A stretch of DNA of 64,000 bases from NCBI GenBank assembly GCA_965153455.1, contig OZ234493.1, positions 12,080,213 to 12,144,212 on the forward strand, given 5' to 3'. How positions within the stretch are numbered: position 1 is the stretch's first letter; every line of letters begins with the position of its first letter. The notes beneath the pieces were generated by a model. That model was not told where the DNA came from. It searched no databases and saw only the letters and a list, made by a program, of their open reading frames with translations. Position numbers and translations under genes: made by a program. Origin of the DNA: Sphagnum compactum (lineage: Eukaryota; Bryophyta; Sphagnopsida; Sphagnales). Positions 1 to 11,395 of the stretch are shown here, in pieces.

Positions 1-423
1 GCACTAATGGCTGTTGGGCATTTTTAAAAAAAAATTTATGAATCATCTCCAACCAAGAGGTCAATTTTTAGATTTGCGAAAGGCCAAAACTTGAAAAAAT
101 AAATTAGAACAATTTTTTTTTTCCAAATTTCATATTAAATTTCAATATGTAGCCAATATTATTTATTTATTTATTTATATAAAAAAATTGGTTAAATTGT
201 CTTATAGATTATTTACCAATTTAACTACATCACAATATTTTTCAATAAAACATTGGTCTCATAATCCATTGTTATTATGTTATGTCACCACAATTCACTC
301 TTGTGCCATTGGCCTAGGTCAAAAATGGTCACCAACACAATTAGAAATCCACCCCAATGAATGAAGTGAGGCAACATGCACCCAAGGGGCTCAATTATTT
401 TTTCCTTCTAGAGATAAAAGAAA

Positions 424-431
424 GGGGGGGG

Positions 432-472
<41 letters not shown>
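424..472. repeat. G11 run followed by (AG)n microsatellite
   Basis: Eleven G residues are followed directly by about 19 AG units. This purine-only block accounts for the Arg/Glu-rich and Leu/Ser-rich open frames seen across it on the two strands, so those frames are not genes. Confidence 0.95.
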
Positions 473-476
<4 letters not shown>

Positions 477-1079
477 GGATTGTTTTGGAATTTGGTGTTC
501 TCAAATGTATTCCATATGGTTCTTTCATGTTCCCACCGAGTGCCCAATGGTAATTTATCATGTTTTGAATTTGTTCCTCAAATTCTCCCAATAGGTTCCT
601 AACAGGAGCACCCTTTATCCCATATATTTTGCTCAATGTCTTCCTCTTGTAATATACATAGGTAGCCCAAAAGAGAAAAGCTTACATTATGATTATTTAA
701 GGAGTGGCAAAAATTTGCTCACCACTTGTAGATCACTAGGTCATGTGGACAAGTCTATTTTTGGGGGTGATGGCCCACTCAAAGAGGTCCATCCCTAAAA
801 GGGGAAAAAAAAAAGAAAAAAAGGAAAAGGTCTTCACTATCCCCCTCCTTGCCTTCTTCCCCCCTCAACTCATTAATACTAATCAACAAACATAATCTCC
901 AATTCTCTTTAGGAGATGTTAAACACCCCCAATGAGCTCTATTCAAAATGCACTTGTTAGCAAAATAGTATTTAGCTTTGCCTAGAGTTGTGTGGTTCTA
1001 TCACAAGGTTTGATTAATTTGACCCTCCTTTTAAGCGAAAAAAAAAAAAATATGAAATAATTTTTTTAATGCCAAAAAC

Positions 1080-1139
1080 TATGCTAATGGTTGGAATTTG
1101 TCCCTCTCTCTCTCTTGAGAAGGTGTTGGGTTCAAAGTC
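1080..1139 (+). repeat. Possible SINE head (A-box/B-box-like pair)
   Basis: A TATGCTAATGG-like segment at 1080-1094 is followed about 35 bp later by GGTTCAAAGTC at 1129-1139. This resembles the split RNA polymerase III promoter of tRNA-derived SINEs. The B-box lacks the final CC of the consensus, and neither a tail nor a target-site duplication was established, so the call is weak. Confidence 0.2.
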
Positions 1140-2231
1140 GTCAATTTGGGACATCATCGAAAAAGGCAAAATAAAAAAATAATTGTCACATGAGTAGCCT
1201 AGTGGAATTATATTAGGAGGTGTAGCCTATGATAATTAGGATGATTTTCAACATGTCAACTAACTTCATATTTTCACAAAAATTCATTTCACTATTTTGA
1301 GGATTATTTAACCGACCTTAAGGTAATAAGGTATGCATAGTGGGTCAACAAGCAATGGCACTTAGACAAAAGCCAACTTGATTGATTAGTAGTAACACAT
1401 GAGTGACTTGACTTGACTTATAATACAAGATCCTTTGTCATCTTTCCATTTTTGGGATGTGGGGGAAGCAAACCTTTTGTTGCTAAAAAGAAAGGAATTT
1501 AAAAACAATTAGCCTCTCAAAATGTCAATCTTGATAGGTAACTCTTTTCTTATACCCTCAAAATATGTTCTCTCGATATGTTGTCAATGTTTTTTTTGTT
1601 TTTTCCAATGTGTTCCTTATTTTTATGGTGTACATTATGCTTTGCTAAATGTTCCTTATGTTGTTCCCACGGTTCCCGTGCGTCCTCATGTTGTGTCCTA
1701 ATATGTAGCTTCACTTTGTATATCATATTACTCACCCAAGTCTCCTACTCTTCTAGCCTACATGATAGGTGAGTGAAATGGACAAGCTATATTGGGAATG
1801 TCCAAACTTTAGAAATTTCTCTCTTGAGAGAGTGTAAAAAAGATTCTAAACCTTTTTTCTTTTCTTAACCGACCGAATCAACAACACTCATCAACCCCAA
1901 AAAAAAAAAAAAAAAAGGAAAAAAAAGAAAAGAGACTTTGGATGCACCCACAACTAATTATAGACTCGGGGGCATTGTATCACTCTACTATTTTCCCCCC
2001 CTCCCCCTCCTCCCTCTAGAGTAAACCTATGCTAGTGTGCTTTTTGAACTCTCTTCGCAATGACAAAGTTTTTGCCAAGGTGCACAAACCCATCTTCTTC
2101 ACAATGTTGACATGTTGTCAAGAAGGGCTTCAAAGTCATGAAGGAAGGAAGGAAAGAATGGTGCAATTTGCTCACGAAACACATGAAAGAAAGTCCACCA
2201 CCTATGCAAAAATATACCTAATCTTCAATAA

Positions 2232-2490
2232 AATCCTCTAAACGAAACCAAAAATCCTTCAAGATATAATACATAATAACTCTATTATAACTAATTTCAA
2301 GTTTCAACACAAGCCAAAATTATATCATCTTTCAAAAATCCTCATATAAAAATAAATAGACCTATTATTATTATTTATTATTATTATTATTAGTATTTAC
2401 CTAGGAGCCAAAAACCCTTAAGCTACTATACTCTATACTGAATCTAAACACAATATACCCTTGCCTACCAAGGCAAGGCCAATAAGGGAC
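2232..2490 (+). repeat. Dispersed repeat family D, copy 1
   Basis: This is one of four copies of the same roughly 350-bp family in the window. The others are at 30731-31080, 31810-32127 (inverted) and 56047-56212. The shared core runs from a CAAGTTTCAACACAAGCC block through TCAAAAATCCTCATATAA, an ATAGACCTATTATT stretch, a CTATACTCTATA block and an AAGGCAAGGCC end. No open frame lies inside it, so it behaves like a small non-autonomous element. Confidence 0.8.
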
Positions 2491-5400
2491 CCCCGACACC
2501 ACCGGGTGCCAAGGGCATGTCCTATTTTTTGGTAAAGCCCTAGTCTGTAACCACAAGAAAAATTTCAAAAAATTTGTCTCGTTATACTTGGCGAGTATCC
2601 ATGGATAACCCACCAAGACAAATACCCTGGAAAAAAAAAATTGAAAAATTCGGTGAGGGTGAGTGTTTTTTTTTGAAATATGTAAATGCTCGCAATGGTG
2701 ACCATTACAATTTTTTGAAATGCCCATAGTGAGCGAGAATTTACGTTTTTCAAAAATGCTGGCCCTTTGCAAACACCAAAAAAAAAAAAAAAATTTAAAT
2801 TTCGTAACGCTACCTCTAATATACACTTATGAATTTTCACGTAGGTATTCCGTCTTGCAAAATTCATCATTTTTCCATAAAAAAGAATCAACCAAGTTTC
2901 GAAGAGGCCTCTTCGACGTATCGTTTTGTTCGTTCGATATAATTAAACCCAAGTACGGCATGGCCCAATGTATACCAACCGCAAACTCACTCACGGATCA
3001 GGATGACAACTACCGTCCCACCAATGCATGACATCTTGAGCTCCGAAAATAGTAAGCCCATGAGAAAAAGGCTATCTCCGGACATAGAAACATGAGAATC
3101 CCAAATCCCGCAAATCAAACACATGGGGTCCCCTCTCTATTTATTTTTTTTAAATTTAATTTTGCTTTGAGAGGACGAGGCCAAGGACAAGGAAGACCCC
3201 TTTTGTTCGCCCCAAAAAAAAATAGTTATGATTGTGGTGGTGAAGTACCTAACGGTTTTGGTGTTGTGACGATAATATATTTGTTAAAAAATAATAATTT
3301 ACTAAGTGTCTAGAGTTTTGCCGTTTTGCCCACATGATTTTTTAATGGCTATAGGTTTCCTTCTTTTTAGAATGTAACAAATAAAAAGTGTAAAAAAATA
3401 CACGAGGCCATGCCATGATATTTGCATTATTTATGTTTCGCCATATTTAAATAAAATTACACTTCAAATTACACCATTCATAAATATGTAGCACATTTTT
3501 TATATTACTTAAACAAACCCACTTAAAAAATTTGGAACTAAAACCAAAATTCTCACAAGCAATAATACCCAACAAATTAATTAGAATAAATATTTCAAGC
3601 AAATTAAGTATCTAATTATTTGCCTTATCTTATCTAATCCTAGAGTTTTAAGTTCTAGTTGTTTAAGCTAGGTCTAATTATTATTTTTAATTAGTAATTA
3701 CTTTTATAAGTGTGCTTGAAGATCACCTCTTTCTCTCCCCTTAATGTCCAAGCTACTTCTAATGCTACCATGTTGTAGACCCAATTGAATGTGTAATAAT
3801 TCCCTAAAGGGATAGCCCAATAAAACTTGAAGAATCAACACTTTGGGTAACAAATTTTAACAAAACTTAAGATCACCAAGCATAAATAAAATCATTTAAT
3901 ACCCTTTTTTTTTCTTTATTAAACCTTGTTAATTAGTGACATTAAACCTAGGAATCAACAAATCACCTTCCAAATTAAACAATGAATTTGGTGTCCTATG
4001 ATGCACATATTAATAGTGTTCCATTTTTACAATTTAAAAGGACATATTTCACCTATTATTATGTTTTAATATAAGATGGAAAATGGAACATTGTTTTGTA
4101 ATGGAAGAAATCATATATATATTCAAGAAAATGATTGGCATATTTTACCAGGCAATTAAAAATTATCAAATAAGAAAGGGTTTCATGAAAGTATAAAAAA
4201 AGGGGTTGCAAAATCCATTAGGCCAAAATTTGCTACATCATTGTGCATTAATTTGCAATTATATAATTTTGAACTTACTATTACCACAAACATGGTTAAG
4301 TATTGGTAATGATAAAATTGAAATTAATTATGCTTTTATCCAAAGCTAATAAATTATGTAATTCAAGTGTGGTCATACACACCTTATTTCGCAAACTTGG
4401 CTACTTTATAAAGTCTATGCTCTATACAAGTCCAAAACATAATAAGATGCTTTGATGCAACATTTTTTTCTTATTGGTGAAATTTCAGTTAAAAGTGAAA
4501 TTGAACATTAAAATGCAAAATGATATGATTTTTGGGATTTCCAATTGCTAGAATATTTTTTTAATCAAGAAAAATGGCTAGATTTTTATATTTGGTTCAA
4601 ATAGGTAGTAAGAAATATAGAAGGAGGATTTTTCATTTAAAAAATCATATCTAGTCTAGGGGGGAAACCATATGTATTTTTACCCTTAATGTACATGTGT
4701 CAAAGAAAATACTCTTTTGGGGGCTATTATGTGAGTGAACTTTAGTTTTTTCACCCTATTATCATCTCACCTTATTATCATCTAAATTTCTAATATCCAC
4801 ATATATATATTTAAAGCACCTAAAACTTAATTTAAATTCTCATTTGCTTTGAATTTTAGCATCATATATTTGTTTAATTTTTTAGTCTTAGTTGAAAGTG
4901 TGAAAATACATGTTCTCCATCCTTTTACTTGAACATATTAATATAAATACTTAAAGTCTCTTGTAAATGTGTTACAATTTTTTTTAAAAATGAAATACCT
5001 ATTTTTAATTCACACCATATATTAATTATATTTGAATTTTGAAAATAAACTTAATTTTATTGTAAAAGTAATGGAATTAGAAATTTTCCCACAACCAATC
5101 ATGATTTTCTTTTTCAAATTCCTCAGATAGGTCCACTAACTAGGATCCTCAACATCAATTAACATTAAATGGCAACATTCATCATTTTTATTTCGAAAAA
5201 TGGTCAAAAATATCTAGAAATCACAAAAATTCAAGATTTTTTCATTTGATCTGAAACAAATCATCAAGTTGCAAAATTTCACCCAAAAAAAACACTACAA
5301 CTAATATATGGGACCTTAAATTTTTGTTCACATGGTTTTCAAATTACAAAAAAAATATCACCCACCCATGTATCTAATTTATGACCAAATTTGATTAAAT

Positions 5401-6610
5401 TTTCCTATGGATAATTGCCATTTTGTTACATCGCAAAATTGATGAAAAAAACATGTTTTCATGCTCAACACCCCAAAGCCCATGATCATAAAAATGAAAA
5501 ACAATAGAAGGTGAAATGAACCTTTGTTCACTAATAATTGTAATATAAACTTCCATCATATAATTGAACACATTAAATTACTTTCGTCCTTGGAATCCTT
5601 TTGATTGCCATATTTTGAATTTATATTAGTGATTTTACATGAACATGAAAACCGACTATCATAGTAGAGGGGGAGCTTCAACACATGTTGGTCAAATAGT
5701 TAATTAGGTTTGAAGATTTTGTTTTGAAAAAAATATATATTTGCCAAACATTTCGAAAGATTTTTCTTTTTTAAAAAAATTTTTAAAAAAGAAATTTGAA
5801 ATTTGAAATTTTCAGCATTTCTAAAAATAATATAATTTGTGTTGAAGCCACCAAGGTATTACAATATTCAATTTTCACATTCTAAAATAATACAAATAAT
5901 CACGTTAAAAACTTGAAATTTGTTCAAGTACGAAAAAAATTTAGAGAGTTAAAAGCAAGGAAAAACAATTCATAGGTTATATAAATCAAATTTTTGGCCA
6001 TATTTCCCACATATCATCAATTAAAAGGTCATTAAGAACTAATGTAACTGGCTTCCTTTCTTCATTCCTACTAGTGGGTCCTTGTGTTTTGCTCAAATAT
6101 ATGAAACATCCTGAAAGGGTCACCCATCCCAATATTATTTTGGTCAAATTGGGCTTAAATTTAGAATTATAATGAAAAAAAATCAAAATTTTAAAGGCAT
6201 TATATATATACAAATCTTTTCAAGGCTCAAAGAGACATGACTTAAAAAAAAATTCCAATTGTGAAAAAAATCTAAAAACTATTTATGGAAAGATAAATAA
6301 AACTTATACAATGGGATTAATTTAACCTTACATTGAGTAATTCAAACTTAAGGTGAAAATTTTAATAATAAATTTAATTGACATGTAAATGATCGAGGAG
6401 AGTATTTTAATCTTCTAATTTCAATCAAGGGGTTGAACTAACCTTCTTATTCCACCCAAAAAAACTTGAAATCAAATCTCAAAAGTTCAAGATGTTTATA
6501 TTTCGAAGAATAAGATAACTCAAAACATTTACCCCTTCCTTAATCCTAATGACACATCACTTGCCAACTCATTTTTTGAGTTGTTCTTTTTTGTGTGTGT
6601 GAATGAGACA
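2491..6610. other. Intergenic AT-rich DNA
   Basis: No gene is recognisable on either strand. The open frames at 2401-3031 run through A/T homopolymers and have no conserved motif. A dispersed repeat fragment with copies near 41.3 and 57.0 kb lies around 5330-5440. Confidence 0.65.
5330..5440 (+). repeat. Dispersed repeat fragment family E, copy 1
   Basis: The TATGACCAAATTTGATTAAAT...GATAATTGCCATTTTG pattern recurs in diverged form near 41340-41465 and 57020-57150. Both of those read along the lines of CCAAGTTTGGCTAAATCT then TGATTGCCATTT. Element boundaries were not determined. Confidence 0.4.
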
Positions 6611-6615
6611 AAATT

Positions 6616-6632
6616 AGGGTTAGGGTTAGGAA
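6616..6632. repeat. Short interstitial telomere-like repeat
   Basis: Just under three TTAGGG units occur here, and a near-identical block lies about 230 bp further on at 6845-6862. The arrays are far too short to be a telomere. They may be remnants of end repair or chance TTAGGG-rich sequence. Confidence 0.5.
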
Positions 6633-6844
6633 TGGACTAGTTTACATTTTTTAGTCCATTCCCATTATCACCTCAATGTCAATTTAGCTTATGCGTGTTC
6701 TTAGATATGACTTACAATGGTCAACCCCATTAAACAAATCACCAAAGATAGTTATGAATAGCTTGGGATATAATAATTGAGAGAAAAAATGCAACATGTT
6801 TTTCTAGTTAATTTACTAGTATTAAATATTTAAACTCTAACAAA

Positions 6845-6862
6845 TTAGGGTTAGGGTTAGGA
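6845..6862. repeat. Second short telomere-like repeat
   Basis: This is a second partial TTAGGG array of under three units, in the same orientation as the block at 6616-6632. The intervening DNA is ordinary AT-rich sequence. Confidence 0.5.
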
Positions 6863-7482
6863 TAGATTGTGATATGCAAGCCTCAAGTTGACTATAAACC
6901 ATAAACCGCCAGTATCACAAATCTAAATATATTTCAGGAACAACATAGTCGGTTAAGAAACCTTCAACAAGCACAAGCACAACATACTCTTACTCCAAGA
7001 GTAAAACTTTTCATTGTCCTCTTTTTTCTAAGAGACCAACTTTGCATTGTTGGAATAAAGGACATTTGACCCTTAAGTTCCATGAGCCTCTTGGAGGCTT
7101 TTGGAACATTCCCAACACTCAAAATTGTAGAAAACTTTGAAATTCTAAAACTAGATTGCATCACAAAAATCAACAAAATGTTAGATTTGAAGTGAAGATC
7201 ATTGACAAGCTGCGACCCAAAAAATTTGAAAATTGAGGCTCAATGAGTTTTAGCACTTTGATTGGCATTATTAACACTTTGTTGATTGGCATCATCCGAG
7301 GACAAGCAAGTGTGGCACAAGTCAAAACCATACATTTCAATGTCAATTCACGACACCCAACACCTTCTTCCTCATTGTTGCATCCTATTGTGGACTACTA
7401 AAGAGCAAAGTCAAGCAACCATGCCCAAAAAACAACAACAACAACCCCAGCAAAAATCATGCACCTAAGTTATGACTTTACA
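6863..7482. other. Intergenic DNA, no gene seen
   Basis: Open frames of about 60-70 codons exist on both strands but show no conserved domain and no paired splice sites. A CAA-rich patch near 7430-7445 gives a Gln run in one frame. Confidence 0.6.
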
Positions 7483-7745
7483 CCACCTTGCCATTGCCCA
7501 AATGTACAAAAAGGAGTAGAAAATAATACACACAATCCAAACTTGAGTATATTATAATTTAGCCAACAAACCACCTTGCAATTGCCAAATGTACAAAAAG
7601 GAGTCGAAAATAATATATACACAAACTAAACTTGAGTATATTATAATTTAGCCAACAAACCACCTTGCAATTGCCAAAATTGTAACAAACATGGTTGAAA
7701 AGTATAACACACAATTAAAACTTTGAGTACTATACGATAGCCAAA
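7483..7745 (+). repeat. Tandem repeat, about 88-bp unit, 2.9 copies
   Basis: CCACCTTGC(A/C)ATTGCC blocks start at 7483, 7571 and 7660. Each is followed by ATGTACAAAAAGGAGT or a derivative, then TTGAGTATATTATAATTTAGCC. The third copy is diverged and truncated. Confidence 0.85.
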
Positions 7746-9169
7746 TTTCAATGGATTAGTAGATTGACCCCTTCTTGGCCCCCATCTTCTATAGGTGCAA
7801 ACCATGGTGAAACTTAGCATCATATGGTTAATGGGCTCAATTGTACAATTGTTATACCATTCTTTAGTGCCTCCGTGACTACTATACTTTACCTTGTTGA
7901 AAAATCATTTTATTGGATTGTTTGAAAGGGTTAAGGAAGCGACCTAAACTAGGGTTTAACTAGGGTTTACCTTCGTTCAATATCTCTAATCGATGGCGTA
8001 CCCAAGCTATTGTTTGTCAATGGTCCAATTATCAAATACCCAGGATGATACCGCCTTTCCTTTGCCCCCGTTCTCCCCCTCTAGCCCACCTAACATCCAA
8101 CATCCATCCAAATGAGTGCTGGATTGGTTCTGAATCGGGTCTCAAGTTCATTCGCAAACCTATAAATAATACTATGGTAACCTAGTCCATTTGGCAAAGC
8201 TCTTTTGCTTGGGGGGTGCAAATGAACAAATCTCCGTATTTGATGGATATCCTCAAAAAATGATATCCGCCCAACAACGGTATATATATATAGGTCAAAT
8301 ATCAAAATTTCAATTTTTTCAATCCAACCCGAATATTAGTGTTCTTGAATATCCATCATTTATTTATTAATTGAATATCAGCAAATTCAGAGATCAAAAA
8401 TTCAAAATTTTATTTTACCAATTATGTTGGGTGCGAGTCTTTTTTTTTGGGGCAAATTTTTTTGCAAAAAGAAACAACCCTTTTTTTTAAAGGAAATATT
8501 TTGTCACAAATTTTTTTTTGGGGGCTAAAAAACATTCGCAAAAAATAAATAAATCAGAAATTCAATTTTTAAAAAAAGTATACCACAATCATAACTACTA
8601 CTCACTACAACTTTGAAAAGACCTCTGAAAAATGTGTCCCCCAAAATAGTCTAAAATTGTGTAAGGTTTGATATTGCCTGAGGTCATACTAGCCTGGAAG
8701 GGTTCTTGATACGAGTGTTGCTGACACCAGACAATAGTCCAAACCCTAGTCCAAACCTCAAAACAATAATTAATTAATTAATTACTTAAAATTAAAAAAG
8801 AAAGAAAGATCAAAGTTCAAACCTCAAAACACAAATAATAAATAAATAAATAGATATAAAAAGGAAAAAAAAGAAAGAAAGAAAAATGTATTCAAAGTTC
8901 AAACCCAAACAAATAACCAGGTAGGTTTTAGAAAACCTAAACCTAAACCTAAAATATGGGTGACATATAGAAAGGGTTACCACTACTTGTGAGAGCCTAG
9001 ATGAGGACCCTTTGCTAAAAGAGAACTTAGTAATAAGAACTACATCTACAAGCCACTAACTTAACCTCACCCAAGAGTTAGCTATTTGCGAGTTTATGGT
9101 AGCAAACATTGGAGACGTGGCCATGCCCACATCTTTCATAATTTTAGCAAATTAGGTCAGCCATATCCA

Positions 9170-9171
<2 letters not shown>
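7746..9171. other. Intergenic AT-rich DNA
   Basis: No coding exon was recognised. Long A and T runs, AAT/ATAA microsatellites near 8770-8870 and three AACCTA units near 8938-8955 are the only structured parts. Confidence 0.65.

Positions 9172-9202
<31 letters not shown>
9172..9202. repeat. (ATAC)n microsatellite
   Basis: About seven perfect ATAC tetranucleotide units precede an AT-rich segment. Confidence 0.9.
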
Positions 9203-9206
<4 letters not shown>

Positions 9207-9251
9207 AGATATATAAGGTTTATATATGTACATATATAAAGGTTGGAGGGA

Positions 9252-9285
9252 AAGGTAGGTAGGTAGGTAGGTAGGTAGGTAGGTA
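9252..9285. repeat. (GGTA)n microsatellite
   Basis: Roughly eight GGTA units. The same GGTA/GTAG motif dominates the element around 52.6-53.1 kb and the hairpin near 10.3 kb. Confidence 0.9.
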
Positions 9286-10019
9286 TCACCTTATAGATGC
9301 TCTCTTCCCCCCAATCAATTGATAAAAGGAAGTGGGAAAGGAGAATAGTAATAGCTTATCAAGTTCCTTTCCATTATTTGGGTTTGAGTATAAAAAGTCT
9401 CCACATCATGATGATCTTGTAACAACACTATTTATTCTTTTTGCCAACAACAAAAGAAAAGGGGATTTTATTTTGTTTTTGTTGGCATGGAATTCAATGT
9501 TGCCCATCATCAATGTTTTCATATCTTTTTGTTTTTCATGTTTTCATAAGACAAATAGGTATTGGACTTCCATCCCTTGTGAGAATAGGGTAGACCGGCC
9601 CTTCACCAATTGCTTGCCTTTGCCTGAACATTTATTTATATCTTCATCATATGTGTTTCATTTTGAGTGATTTAAAATGTTATGAGAGTGCTACCTCAAG
9701 CTTTAAAATTCATCTTTGAAGTGCAAATAAAAAAGAATAATGAACCAAATAACAAGAAGAAAAACAAACCTTCCAACTTACAAAACGTGTTTTTTTTGTC
9801 TTTTTTTCCCTTCTCTTTGGACCCCTCTTATTTTCAAATCTCATAACTTTCTTATTTTTTAATTCATTTTAAACGATTTAAAGTGTTATAAGAGTGCCAA
9901 TTGAAGTTCTACAAATCGTCTTTAAAACTCTAATAACAACATAGCAACATACAAGGAATTTTTTGAGTGTTTGAGAATCAGCCTTTGATATGTCTTTCAT
10001 ACGTGCAACGTTTCTGCAA
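9286..10019. other. Intergenic DNA, no gene seen
   Basis: A 112-codon open frame (9332-9670, plus) crosses this stretch. It has no recognisable domain, is Phe/Ser-rich as expected for T-rich DNA, and shows no convincing splice partners. Confidence 0.55.
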
Positions 10020-10510
10020 TTTGAGTTTCGCAACTACTTCCATCTCATCTCATCCATTGTTCACTAGCACTAACCAGCGCATCATCCACTGGATGCCGAT
10101 TATGACTGAGTTATGGATGAAACTCATCCACAACTCAGTTAATATCCGGTTTCACCTTGGTAACACACTCTGTAAGAAATAAGTGATGTATATATAGGTA
10201 GTTATGTGAGGAAATAGATCTTGACTAGGTATGTAGAGGGTTTGTACAGAGATAAATACGGCTTTTTACTACCTATCTACTAAACAACCTGCTTTGGTGG
10301 GTTGTTAGTAGGTAGGTAGTAAAAAAAAAGCAACTGATCTAACCACCATGGTTAGCTAGGGGAACTCAAACCCAACTGAAATAGTTCATGACCACTTATC
10401 ATCCATCCTTCGTGGTAGGATATGCAAGTTTTTGCTCGGGGCTAATCAACAACCATCACATTGGGAGTTACATCTCATCCATGGTGGATGAAGATGCTCA
10501 TCCAATCAAG
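10020..10510 (+). mobile_element. Foldback-type repeat element, copy 1
   Basis: The stretch holds two hairpins. One, about 10106-10141, pairs ACTGAGTTATGGATGA with a near-perfect reverse complement across three bases. The larger, 10268-10320, pairs a 22-base CTACCTATCTACTAAACAACC-like arm with GGTTGTTAGTAGGTAGGTAG. The second hairpin and the following 120 bp (CATGGTTAGCTAGG..., CCATCCTTC) recur at about 52935-53105. There is no coding sequence, so this is best seen as a non-autonomous foldback or MITE-like repeat. Outer ends are approximate. Confidence 0.55.
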
Positions 10511-10934
10511 TACCCCAAGAGAAAATTTTGAAATTTAGTGTTGTATTAAGATGGTGCTTTTTAGGGTTAGAGTAGAAAAGGCTTATGTCCAAATATGTTT
10601 AGGTTTGCTTCAAGTATAATTGTATTAACCCTTTTTTTTTTTAAATTTAAAATCGGAGACCTTGATTTAGTCTAATCAGTGGATGTTTGTAATATTTAGA
10701 AATAATTTAAATAGATTTTGGGGATTTTTACCATGGTACCAATGTGGGTGCTCGTGAACGGGTTCAAGGCAAACTTGGCAAAACCCTTTAAAACTAACAC
10801 GTCTTTATTTTGGTAATGCCCCTTGCCCTTGTGCTTTAGCTTACACATATTTTTAAAAGTAAGAATAGGGCAATGAGCAACCTAAGCTAGATTTACCCCC
10901 AATTATTAACAACAATTTTTTTTTATAAATCATC
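10511..10934. other. Intergenic DNA, no gene seen
   Basis: AT-rich sequence with no open frame of note and no recognised repeat. Confidence 0.6.
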
Positions 10935-11230
10935 TAAAGTTTTCTCCAACCACCATTAAAGTGACAACATTTTTTGTCAAAAATTCATAAATTCACCCAA
11001 AGAGTCTTTGGGCCTGCTTTCAGCCTGTAACCCCTCTTTCAGTGGTATCTATGAAGTAAGGAAATTTTATTAAATCTCAGTATGAAATTGATCTAAAGTT
11101 TTCTCCAACCACCAGTAAAGTGACAACATTTTTTTGTCAAAAATCCATAAATTCACCCTGTCTTTGGGCCTGCTTTCAGCTTGTAACCCCTCTTTCAGTG
11201 GTATCTATGAAGTAAGGAAATTTTATTAAA
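10935..11230 (+). repeat. Tandem duplication, about 158-bp unit, 2 copies
   Basis: AAGTTTTCTCCAACCACCA begins at 10935 and again at 11095. In both copies CTTTGGGCCTGCTTTCAGC, then CCTCTTTCAGTGGTATC, then GAAGTAAGGAAATTTTATT follow. The second copy has a small deletion after its ATTCACCC block. Confidence 0.9.
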
Positions 11231-11244
11231 TGGTTTTCTGAAAT

Positions 11245-11395
11245 CCCCCCCCCCCCCCCCCCCCCTTTCCCTCGTCTCAATGCGAATGTACTTTTTTGTA
11301 GGTTTTTGTACTTTAGCACCCAATTTTCTCCTTGCACATATGGGGGGGGGGGGGGGGGGGGGTACACACACACACACACACATATATATATGGTA
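11245..11395. repeat. C21 ... G21 homopolymer pair with (CA)n and (TA)n tail
   Basis: A run of 21 C (11245-11265) and a run of 21 G (11342-11362) are separated by 76 bp, so they are exactly complementary arms. A CA repeat and a short TA repeat follow immediately. The Gly-rich and Pro-rich open frames through here are artefacts of these runs. Confidence 0.95.

Larger units (their letters stand above)
1..2231. other. Intergenic AT-rich DNA
   Basis: No coding exon was recognised. The short open frames are broken by A/T runs and have no family resemblance. The stretch holds a G-run plus AG microsatellite near 424-472 and a possible SINE-like promoter pair near 1080-1139. The rest is simple AT-rich sequence with poly-A and poly-T tracts. 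Confidence 0.7.
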
